The notes under the pieces were generated by a model, which saw nothing but the letters and a program-made list of their open reading frames with translations, was not told the origin of the DNA and searched no databases. Below, piece after piece: positions 33,245-40,019 of a DNA stretch of 40,019 bases; position 1 is the first letter of the stretch; each line of letters begins with the position of its first letter. The DNA is taken from positions 1 through 40,019 of the forward strand of contig NZ_AEEC02000042.1 in the NCBI RefSeq assembly GCF_000300975.2, in the 5' to 3' direction. The DNA is from Herbaspirillum frisingense GSF30. Its GTDB lineage: Bacteria > Pseudomonadota > Gammaproteobacteria > Burkholderiales > Burkholderiaceae_D. Both the position numbers and the translations under genes were made by a program.

Positions 33245-34471
33245 TTACAACCAGGCTTCCTGCTCGGCCTTGCGTCCCTCGGTCTGCATCGCCTCGCACA
33301 GGGCGCGTAGCGAAGCCGGCAGCGAAGGGCGCGCCAGCAACACGCCCAGCAAGCGGCGATCATGTGCATTCAGCGGCCAGCGCTGGGTGGTGCTCTGCCA
33401 TTGAGCGAGCCCCATCTGATAGGGCTCCCAGGCCAGGCCGGCCTGCTCCCATCGACTACCGACCGTGCAGGCAATGTCGACACCGGCCGGGTCGGCATCG
33501 GCACTGATCCACGCCGGCGCAGGTGCCAGTTGCAGCAAATGCGACACCGTCGCCAGCCAGGCCGACGAGGGACGCCCGGGCATCCACAGGAGTGCCACAC
33601 CGGCCTGGCGTTGACGTGCCTGCAGTTCGAAGCTGGTACGGTTTTCGATCAGCCACCATTGCCGTGGCGCTGTGAGGGCATCGGCAACCAGCAGATCGTC
33701 CAGCGGCAGGCCGATGCAATGCAGCGGCGCCAGTTCCAGCCGGCGTCCTTGCCAGGAGAAGACCAGATCGCCGGAGAGCCACCCCACCTGGGCAAAACTG
33801 GCAATGCCCAATCGCTCGAGATCGAATAACGCATCCAGCCAGCGCCACTCGCTCGCGCTGAGCGACTTGGTCAGGTCGCGCGCATGGAGCGCAAAATTAC
33901 GCCGCAATCCCTGCTGGCCACTGTCGTGCCAAGCCGCCAGCGCCCGCAGCAGGCCCAGGCGAGCTTCCAGCACATCGGCGCGCAGGGACTTGTCCTCTTC
34001 CAGTGCCTTGAGGGCGAGCGTCAGTTCATCCAGCAGGTCGGGGTCCAGCAAGGTTTGCTGGACATTGCCGCGTTCGTGCAGCCATTGCCAGGCTTGCTCC
34101 AGCATGGCTTGTCTCGCCTGCTTGCGTTGCTCGGCATGGATGATGCCCAACAAACCCTGCAGGCGGCGCAGATCGCGCCAGGCAATAGTCTTCCACAGCC
34201 AGTTACCGCCCTTGAGCTCCTCGCGCCGGCTGATCCAGCCCTCTTGCAGCAGACGTTGACACAGGCGTTCGGCACGTTCGATGCCCAACCCTACCGACTG
34301 TGCCTCCTTGAGCATGGCGTCACGGCTGCGGGAGCCGGCCTCGCCTCGCGCCCAGCGTTCCAGAGCGGCCCGCTCTTCCTTGTCCAGCAGCAGCAAGCTG
34401 TCTGGCACCGCATGGGCGGCGACCAGATCATGCTGATCGCGGCCATGCGGGGTCTCTAGCAGCGCACTCAT
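33245..34471 (-). CDS. jetD: Toprim-domain nuclease subunit of Wadjet/Mks system (JetD/MksG-like)
   Basis: The 408-aa protein has a helical and winged-helix N-terminal part and a C-terminal Toprim domain: acidic E276 in WLIENRTSF and the DxD pair D325/D327 in SADADPAGVDI. In Wadjet and MksBEFG systems this topoisomerase-VI-A-like subunit cuts circular plasmid DNA that the SMC complex has extruded. It is the last gene of the operon, 11 nt after the SMC gene. The sequence seems DUF2399/DUF2220-like; the subtype was not assigned. Confidence 0.82.
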   Translation of the reverse strand: MSALLETPHGRDQHDLVAAHAVPDSLLLLDKEERAALERWARGEAGSRSRDAMLKEAQSVGLGIERAERLCQRLLQEGWISRREELKGGNWLWKTIAWRDLRRLQGLLGIIHAEQRKQARQAMLEQAWQWLHERGNVQQTLLDPDLLDELTLALKALEEDKSLRADVLEARLGLLRALAAWHDSGQQGLRRNFALHARDLTKSLSASEWRWLDALFDLERLGIASFAQVGWLSGDLVFSWQGRRLELAPLHCIGLPLDDLLVADALTAPRQWWLIENRTSFELQARQRQAGVALLWMPGRPSSAWLATVSHLLQLAPAPAWISADADPAGVDIACTVGSRWEQAGLAWEPYQMGLAQWQSTTQRWPLNAHDRRLLGVLLARPSLPASLRALCEAMQTEGRKAEQEAWL

Positions 34472-34482
34472 GGTCCGGTGAT

Positions 34483-37296
34483 TCAGGCATCCAGCCGCAG
34501 CCGCCGCTGCAACACCCCGATGGGCGGTGCCCAGCGGGCTTCACGCGGCTTCTTCGAGGTCACCAGCGTGATATCGGCCGGCTCGAAGACTTCGACGTTG
34601 TGCGTGATCGGCGTGGTCAGCACGTACTGGGCGCGGGTCGACTTGAGGAAGTTGCCGACCAGCTGGATGTTGCGCACATCCAGGTGGGCAAAGGGTTCGT
34701 CGATGAAGACGAAACCGCCCGGCATGTCGTCGTCCTTCAACAAGCCCACCAGCAGGATCAGCGACTTGATGACCTGCTGCCCGCCCGAGGCTTCGCCGTC
34801 GTTCAGGCCGATCTCGCCCTTGCCGTCGAAGTTGAAGCTGACCTTCAGTTCGGCCTGGCGCAGCACGGTATCGTCGTTGTCCAGATGCGGCAGGTCGGCG
34901 CTGACGATCACGCCGGCCAGCGCACCGAGATCGACGATGTTCTTGCGATAGCGCCGCACGGTGGCGCGCAGCACATCGATGTAGCGTTCGCGGGCATTGC
35001 CCACCGCTTCCTCGGCCTGGGCATTGCTGATCTTGCGCGAGTCCAGTTCGTTGCGCTGGTTGCCCACCGTGCCTTGCATGATGAGGTGCTTGTCTTCGAC
35101 GGTGCCGTCCTTTTCCCACTGACCGCTGTCGAGCTCGGTTTCCACCGCCGCCATGCGCAGTTCGGCCTGCTTGGCGTTGCTGTATTTCTCGTACAGCGCC
35201 TGCACGGCGTCGGCGCCGATCCAGCGTTGCGGGAAGCGCCCCTTCTGCGCCCGCGAGGCCAGCGCGCGGGCGCGCTGCTCGTCGTGGCGGGTGCGCCAGT
35301 CGCGCTCCTGGCCGGCCAGGTCGCCTTCGGTGTCGCGCAGGCGGCGCTGCAGGCCCTGGTACTTGCCATCGATGATGGTGCGCTGTTCGATGGCGTCGGC
35401 ATGCTGTGCATCCAGTTGCGTCCAGCGTTCGCTGGCGGCCACCCGGGCTGCGCGCAACGAGGGCAGCTGACGTCTGGCCTGCTCGAATTCTTCACTACGG
35501 CGCGCCAGTTCCTCGGCGGCCAGGTGGCCTTCGGTAGCTTTCTTGGCGGCCTCCAGCTGGCGCTTGACCTCGCTCTGCTTGAGCACGACATCGGTGAGCT
35601 GATCGTCCAGCGTGGCCAGGCGTTTCTGGATCGAGGCCTGGCGCGAGGCCATGGCGGCGGCGCCGAACTGATAGTCACCCGGGTCGCGCCAGACGCTGCG
35701 TCCGCCCCGACCGTCGCGCCAGTAGGCTTGCGGCGTGATCCATTCACCACCCAGGCGGGCACCCTCGACGGTATCGTCCACGCGGCGGATCTGCGCCAGC
35801 TGGCGCAGCAGCCAGGACGGCGCCTTGGCGGAGAAACGCAGCACCGCCAGTAGGCTGTCCGCCGCCGGCTGGGCCGGTGCGGTGGCGGCGTCCGACACCA
35901 CGTAGTGACGATAGCGCTCGCGCTCGGCCAGGGCCATGGCGGCGGCTTCATCCTTGGGGTCGTCCAGTACCACCACCCAGCAGGAGGCGCGCAGCACCCC
36001 TTCGGCGGCGGCGCGCCAGTGGTCGTCGCCGATCTCGATGACATCGGCCAGGATGTGGTGCGCAATGCCGGCCTGGCGCAGGCTGCGGCTGAACTGCTGC
36101 ACATCGCCCGGCTTGGGGGCCTGGCGCTGTCCGCTCAGGCGCTCCAGGGCGCCCTGGGCTTCCTTGCGCTGCTGTTCCAGGTCGCGCCAGCGGTCGTTCA
36201 ATGCGCCCTTCTGCTGCTCCAGTTCTTCCACCCGTGACAGCAGTTGCACGGCATCGCCTTCCACTGCCGACAGGGCCAGCAGTTCATCGGCCTGCTTGAC
36301 CAGTTCCTCGACCGGCTTTTCGGCATCGCGGGCCTTTTGCTGGGCCTGCTGGGCATCGGCCTTGTCGCGTTCCAGCGTGCTCACCTTTTCGCGGGCGGCC
36401 TGCTGTTGCGTCAGCAGTGCCGACAGCTGTAGCGCATCGCTGCTGCGCTGGCGACGCTGCTCGTTGTGATGCAGGCGCTGGCGATGCAATTCGCGCAGGC
36501 GGCCGGCTGTGGTCTGGCGCTCTTCATGCCAGCGCAGCACGGGGATCACTTCGGCGGCCAGGATTTCACGCTCGCGCAGCTTGCCCTGGTATTGCCGATA
36601 CAGGGTCACGCGGCTGTCGAGCTGGGCCAGTTGCGCCTCGCTATAGGCCAGTTCCTGCTCAGCCAGGGTCACTTCCGCGGCGAGGTCGCGCTGGTGGCGA
36701 CGGGCTTCTTCGTAGCGGTCCAGCACTTCCTGGTCACCGAAGACCTCGAACACCAGCCGCAGCAATTCCTTGGGCGAGAATTCGCACAGGCGGTCGGTCT
36801 GGCCCTGCTCCAGCGCCAGCACGCGGGCAATCGCGCGCGACAGCCCGGCACCTTCCAGACGCTTGCGCCAGTGGTCCAGGCCCAGCCAATCCTTCTCCGG
36901 CAGTTGCGCCAGGGTTTCGATGGCGACATCGCCATCACTCATGCAGTAGCGTCGTTGCCAGTCGCCACCGTTGCGCTCGATGCGGCAGGCCAGCGTGACC
37001 TGATCGGCATAGAGCAGGTTGCGGGCGAACGGACGGGTGGATGTCTGGCGGCCATGCGGACGGTTGTCCACCGTGGCGCGGAGCCAGGTGGTGTCGGCAT
37101 TGGCGTGCCGGGCATAGGTCTTGTAGCTGCGCCCGCCCGAGCACTCCAGCCCGAGCAGGGTACGCATGGCGTCCAGCAGCGTGGTCTTGCCGGACCCATT
37201 GGGGCCGGCGATGGTGATGATGGAACCGTCCAGGGGCAGCGTCAGGCGCTGGCAATAGTCCCACTGCAGCAGTTCCAGCGATTGCAGGTGGAACAT
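34483..37296 (-). CDS. jetC: SMC-like ATPase of Wadjet/Mks system (JetC/MksB-like)
   Basis: The 937-aa protein has Walker A GPNGSGKTT (residues 31-39), two long coiled-coil arms (roughly 190-390 and 560-770), a hinge-like globular middle with ADVIEIGDDHWRAAAEGVLR, signature ASGGQQ (836-841) and Walker B FVFIDEPFAHLD with D866/E867. It is shorter than MukB (about 1,480 aa) and near MksB length. It should form the DNA-extruding motor with the kleisin and KITE subunits. Its ATG overlaps the preceding stop by one base (TGATG). Confidence 0.9.
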   Translation of the reverse strand: MFHLQSLELLQWDYCQRLTLPLDGSIITIAGPNGSGKTTLLDAMRTLLGLECSGGRSYKTYARHANADTTWLRATVDNRPHGRQTSTRPFARNLLYADQVTLACRIERNGGDWQRRYCMSDGDVAIETLAQLPEKDWLGLDHWRKRLEGAGLSRAIARVLALEQGQTDRLCEFSPKELLRLVFEVFGDQEVLDRYEEARRHQRDLAAEVTLAEQELAYSEAQLAQLDSRVTLYRQYQGKLREREILAAEVIPVLRWHEERQTTAGRLRELHRQRLHHNEQRRQRSSDALQLSALLTQQQAAREKVSTLERDKADAQQAQQKARDAEKPVEELVKQADELLALSAVEGDAVQLLSRVEELEQQKGALNDRWRDLEQQRKEAQGALERLSGQRQAPKPGDVQQFSRSLRQAGIAHHILADVIEIGDDHWRAAAEGVLRASCWVVVLDDPKDEAAAMALAERERYRHYVVSDAATAPAQPAADSLLAVLRFSAKAPSWLLRQLAQIRRVDDTVEGARLGGEWITPQAYWRDGRGGRSVWRDPGDYQFGAAAMASRQASIQKRLATLDDQLTDVVLKQSEVKRQLEAAKKATEGHLAAEELARRSEEFEQARRQLPSLRAARVAASERWTQLDAQHADAIEQRTIIDGKYQGLQRRLRDTEGDLAGQERDWRTRHDEQRARALASRAQKGRFPQRWIGADAVQALYEKYSNAKQAELRMAAVETELDSGQWEKDGTVEDKHLIMQGTVGNQRNELDSRKISNAQAEEAVGNARERYIDVLRATVRRYRKNIVDLGALAGVIVSADLPHLDNDDTVLRQAELKVSFNFDGKGEIGLNDGEASGGQQVIKSLILLVGLLKDDDMPGGFVFIDEPFAHLDVRNIQLVGNFLKSTRAQYVLTTPITHNVEVFEPADITLVTSKKPREARWAPPIGVLQRRLRLDA

Positions 37297-38018
37297 CAGA
37301 ATTCTCCTTCTTCGTCTGCCGGTTTTAGCGGTGCCGGCTCGCTCTGGTCGGCGTCCGCCCCTGCGGCTTCCTCCCGGGCAGTGGCGCGGGCCAGCACTTC
37401 GCCCAGGGCGCCATCGAGAATGCGCGGCGCCAGGGCGTCGTAGTCCAGCAGCAGGTCCAGCAAGGGGCCTTCGGCGATGTCCACACCACGGCGCACAATG
37501 AAGCCGTGGGCTTCAAGGCGGCGCAGGTTGGTGTCCATACGTGTCTTCTTGCCGAGCTGGTTGCCGAAGTCGGCCAGCAGCGATTTGTAGGACACCACCG
37601 GGCTGACCTCGGCGGCGCTGGGCATGGGCTTGTCGGTCTGAAACATCTCGTCCTGCTGCTGACCGTCGTCACCGGCGGTACGCGCCGACTGGCGCTCGCG
37701 CTTGGGCAGCACGATCAGCGACCACAGCACCACCAGCAGCGAGATCGCATCGCGTGGCAGGTCGATGTTGTTGTTGGCATTCATGCCGGCTTCGCCAAAG
37801 ACGGCGTACTCGGCCGGGCGCGCCAGCGCCACGCTGATGTGGTCGGCGTGGATGTTGTCCACCAGCCGCAGGCCCACCTGCGCCAGCCGGTCCTGCAGCG
37901 CCTGCCACAGGTCGGCATCGATCAGGGCGCGGCGCACGCGCGGATGCTTGCGCGGCAGCCAGCGGCGGGCCAGCAGTTCGGCGGCCAGCAGGCCGGCCTC
38001 GTCTAGGGTCTCACTCAT
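37296..38018 (-). CDS. jetB: KITE/MukE-like subunit of Wadjet/Mks system (JetB/MksE-like)
   Basis: The ATG at 38018 overlaps the preceding stop by 8 nt and gives 240 aa. It looks like a winged-helix protein: RVRRALIDADLWQALQDRLA near the start, then KKTRMDTNLRRLEAHGFIVR as a recognition helix and wing, and an acidic tail. KITE subunits bind the kleisin and regulate the SMC heads. The identity rests mainly on position and size, so subunit naming is by context. Confidence 0.78.
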   Translation of the reverse strand: MSETLDEAGLLAAELLARRWLPRKHPRVRRALIDADLWQALQDRLAQVGLRLVDNIHADHISVALARPAEYAVFGEAGMNANNNIDLPRDAISLLVVLWSLIVLPKRERQSARTAGDDGQQQDEMFQTDKPMPSAAEVSPVVSYKSLLADFGNQLGKKTRMDTNLRRLEAHGFIVRRGVDIAEGPLLDLLLDYDALAPRILDGALGEVLARATAREEAAGADADQSEPAPLKPADEEGEF

Positions 38019-39375
38019 TCGGTCTTTCCCGGGATGGATCTGGATGGATGGCGCCGCCACTGATGGCGGCGACATCCGGGTCATCGATTTTCTCGACCAG
38101 CGGCAGGAAGCCGGCCTGCCATGGCAGGCGCGCCAGGTCGCCGGTCTGGCCCTGCAGGGTCTGCGCCTGGCGGTCGCCCAATAGCGGCAGCAACTGCAGG
38201 CGATAGGCGGCCTTGCCGAAGCTGCCGCCCAGTACCACGGTGGACAGCGGCAACGACTGCGGCTGGCCCTCGTCGCCCTCTTCCGGCATGGCGCCCAGCC
38301 GGCCCAGCTGGGCGATCAGGTCACCCAGTTCGACCGGCATGCGCAGCGCTTCGATCTTGCCCTCCACCGCCTGGGCGGGGGGCGGCAGGCCTTGCGAGCG
38401 TTGCGCGTCGGGGCGGTCGCGTTCGAACTCGCCCTCGGCCACGTCCAGCAATTCGTGGCCGCTGACGAAGACCGGCTTGACGCCCATGGACAGCGCCTCC
38501 CCCATCAGGGAGGACAGATCGGGATGGCTCTGCAGCCAGCGCCGCACGTCCGAACTGGTCACGCCGGTGCTGCCGAGCGTGACGCGCTGGCGGTCAGCCT
38601 GTTGCAGGGCGCGGGTGAACTGGCTGGCCATGGTCAGTAGACGGGCCTGGCCATTGCCCAGGGCGCGGGCTTCGCGCTCCAGGCGGGCGTCGGCATGTTC
38701 GCTGCGGATCAGGGCGGTCAGGGCTTCGCCGGCGCGGTTGACCAGCTTCAGGGCACGTTCGAAACGCGGCTGGGCTTCGCGCAGCAGGGCTTCGGAGCCA
38801 CTTTCGATGGCATCGGCGAACTGGTCGTGCAGGCGCGCCAGCTGGGCATGCAGGTGGCGGATCTGGCTGGCGTCGGACAGGCCCAGGGCCTGAGCCCCGG
38901 CCACCTGCGAGAGCAGCGCGGCCATCTCATCGTCCTCGCCGACGGCGCGCGTGAGCGGTGCCAGCAGGGCTTGCACCTGCTGGGCGATGGGCGAGAGCTG
39001 GTAATCCTGGTCGGTGGCATCCCAGACCAGCAGGCCCAGGTCGCGCAGGCGCTTGAGCGCGGCGTCCATGGCCTCGGGTTTCAGGGCGTAGAACAGCTGG
39101 TTCAGGTCCTCGCGCTGCAGCCGCCCTTGCGGCTGGGCCGCCAGTTCCAGGAACACCCAGATGCGCAGGCGTGCCGCCGCCTGGCCACCGGAGACCAGCC
39201 CGCGCAGGGCGTCCAGCACATCCAGCCGCTGGCCCAGGCCCCAGGCCAGGGGCGCTTCGGCGGCCTGGGTGGGATCGCGGAAATAGCTCTCGAAGGAGCC
39301 TGATTCATGCTCGTCCGCAAGGGGAGCGGGGTCGAATTCTTCTGTCAATTTGTCGTGGAGGTTGGCCAGGACCAT
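38011..39375 (-). CDS. jetA: Kleisin/MukF-like subunit of Wadjet/Mks system (JetA/MksF-like)
   Basis: The 454-aa protein opens the operon. It has an N-terminal winged-helix region (RIWVFLELAAQPQGRLQRED, then RLRDLGLLVWD), a long helical middle and a C-terminal domain, the layout of MukF-type kleisins (DUF3375-like in Wadjet). The order kleisin-KITE-SMC-nuclease equals JetABCD. The 136-bp region upstream contains an AT-rich patch (39470-39510) that may hold the promoter, but no clear -35/-10 pair. Confidence 0.8.
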   Translation of the reverse strand: MVLANLHDKLTEEFDPAPLADEHESGSFESYFRDPTQAAEAPLAWGLGQRLDVLDALRGLVSGGQAAARLRIWVFLELAAQPQGRLQREDLNQLFYALKPEAMDAALKRLRDLGLLVWDATDQDYQLSPIAQQVQALLAPLTRAVGEDDEMAALLSQVAGAQALGLSDASQIRHLHAQLARLHDQFADAIESGSEALLREAQPRFERALKLVNRAGEALTALIRSEHADARLEREARALGNGQARLLTMASQFTRALQQADRQRVTLGSTGVTSSDVRRWLQSHPDLSSLMGEALSMGVKPVFVSGHELLDVAEGEFERDRPDAQRSQGLPPPAQAVEGKIEALRMPVELGDLIAQLGRLGAMPEEGDEGQPQSLPLSTVVLGGSFGKAAYRLQLLPLLGDRQAQTLQGQTGDLARLPWQAGFLPLVEKIDDPDVAAISGGAIHPDPSRERPNE

Positions 39376-39511
39376 GCCTGGAACCCGCCCTGCACAGTGG
39401 GCGGATCGGCAAGTTTAGCAGGCCCGGGGGTTGGCCTCCAGCAAAGCGGGTGGGAGAGCGGTGGAAGCGAGGAATAGATTATTGCTTACGAACAACAAAC
39501 CACCTTGTCAT

Positions 39512-40019
39512 TCACCGCCCCAGCCTGATCGCCTCATACGGCGTCTGCAGATCGCGCTCGGGGATTTCCCATACCACCAGCTTGGGCGGGGTCTGGGTGA
39601 AGGCAGGGTTGGAGAAATACTCGTTGGCGCTGCCGGAGAATTTGCCGCCATCCTTGGCGAAGCTGCCGATCTTGGCACCCAGCGCCTGCTGCAGGAAGCC
39701 CACAAAGTTGGAATTGCGCGAAAACGAGGTGCCGATCAAGGCCACATTGGGCAGCTGCTGGTCACCCAGCAGGTCGTCCAGGTCGTCGCCTCCCTTGGTG
39801 GCTTCGGCCGGTGCAGTCGGTGCAGGCCCCGCTGCTGCCACTTCCTTGAATTCGGTGGCCGCGACCTCTTCCGACTGGGGTTGCCAGCGCAGTGGCAGCC
39901 AGTCCAGGCCGGCCAGGTGGACCAGGTCGCCGGGGCGGCGCGCCAGCGGGCCGGGCTGGGCCTGATAGGCCTGCGCCGGCGTGGGCTGCAGGCCGGCGGC
40001 ACGCACCTGCGCGGCAATC
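39512..40019 (-). CDS. AlgX/AlgJ-like SGNH-fold protein, C-terminal part
   Basis: The frame is open to the last base, so the gene begins outside the window. The visible 169 or so residues contain a linker rich in Ala, Pro and Glu, then LIGTSFSRNSNFVGFLQQAL (possible nucleophile Ser in GTSFS) and VVWEIPERDLQ. These match the C-terminal region of AlgJ/AlgX-type acetyltransferase-related SGNH proteins that modify exported polysaccharide. It probably acts in the periplasm. It is transcribed toward the SMC operon 136 bp away but has no evident functional link with it. Confidence 0.75.
   Translation of the reverse strand, partial: IAAQVRAAGLQPTPAQAYQAQPGPLARRPGDLVHLAGLDWLPLRWQPQSEEVAATEFKEVAAAGPAPTAPAEATKGGDDLDDLLGDQQLPNVALIGTSFSRNSNFVGFLQQALGAKIGSFAKDGGKFSGSANEYFSNPAFTQTPPKLVVWEIPERDLQTPYEAIRLGR

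Noticed and set aside
1..40019. Mobile elements, CRISPR arrays, tRNA or att sites around the SMC operon
   Set aside because: No transposase, integrase, regularly spaced repeat array or tRNA-like sequence was seen, so the operon is not visibly on an island within this window.

Overview
The window looks like a chromosomal segment of a GC-rich betaproteobacterium, most likely a Burkholderiales/Oxalobacteraceae member of the Herbaspirillum type. The reasons are the ben/cat layout with divergent catR, dense overlapping minus-strand operons, strong third-position GC bias and the RsbRST-two-component cluster. I saw no transposase, integrase, rRNA, tRNA or CRISPR array. The organism assignment is an inference from gene content only.

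Layout. 1-1.8 kb: the 3' end of a molybdenum hydroxylase large subunit fused to a tri-haem cytochrome c tail (nicotinate dehydrogenase NicB/isoquinoline oxidoreductase type). 1.9-10.2 kb: nadC overlapping an unusual gene that fuses ribose-1,5-bisphosphokinase (PhnN) to an AMP-phosphorylase-type enzyme; an FRG-domain gene; a divergent MarR regulator; and a four-gene ABC importer (binding protein, ATPase, two permeases) ending in a strong terminator. Five copies of a GATATC-centred palindrome (consensus TTAGATATCTAA) lie before nadC, the FRG gene, marR and the importer, suggesting one MarR regulon. The importer also has a textbook sigma-54 promoter. I infer a nitrogen-controlled uptake and salvage module, possibly for pyridine carboxylates such as quinolinate, in which the fusion enzyme supplies PRPP to NadC.

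10.2-16 kb: a small exported protein, a chemoreceptor with almost no periplasmic part, a bicistronic pair of dynamin-like GTPases, and the benzoate transporter gene benE. 16-26.4 kb: a complete upper benzoate pathway and most of the catechol branch: benK, a Rid protein, benD, benC, benB, benA, catA, catB on the minus strand, and catR, catC, pcaD on the plus strand. These take benzoate to beta-ketoadipate; the later genes (pcaIJ, pcaF) and a BenM/BenR regulator are not in the window.

26.5-32.6 kb: an RsbR-RsbS-RsbT stressosome module followed by an RsbT/PP2C fusion phosphatase, a hybrid kinase with its own RsbT-like domain, and a receiver-kinase-receiver protein, all overlapping or tightly packed. 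No sigma factor is present, so output is probably through phosphotransfer. 32.9-33.2 kb: a small unknown gene with a near-consensus promoter and a TTG start.

33.2-39.4 kb: a four-gene SMC operon in the order kleisin, KITE, SMC ATPase, Toprim nuclease, matching Wadjet JetABCD/MksFEBG plasmid-defence condensins. 39.5 kb to the end: the C-terminal part of an AlgX/AlgJ-like SGNH protein running off the window.
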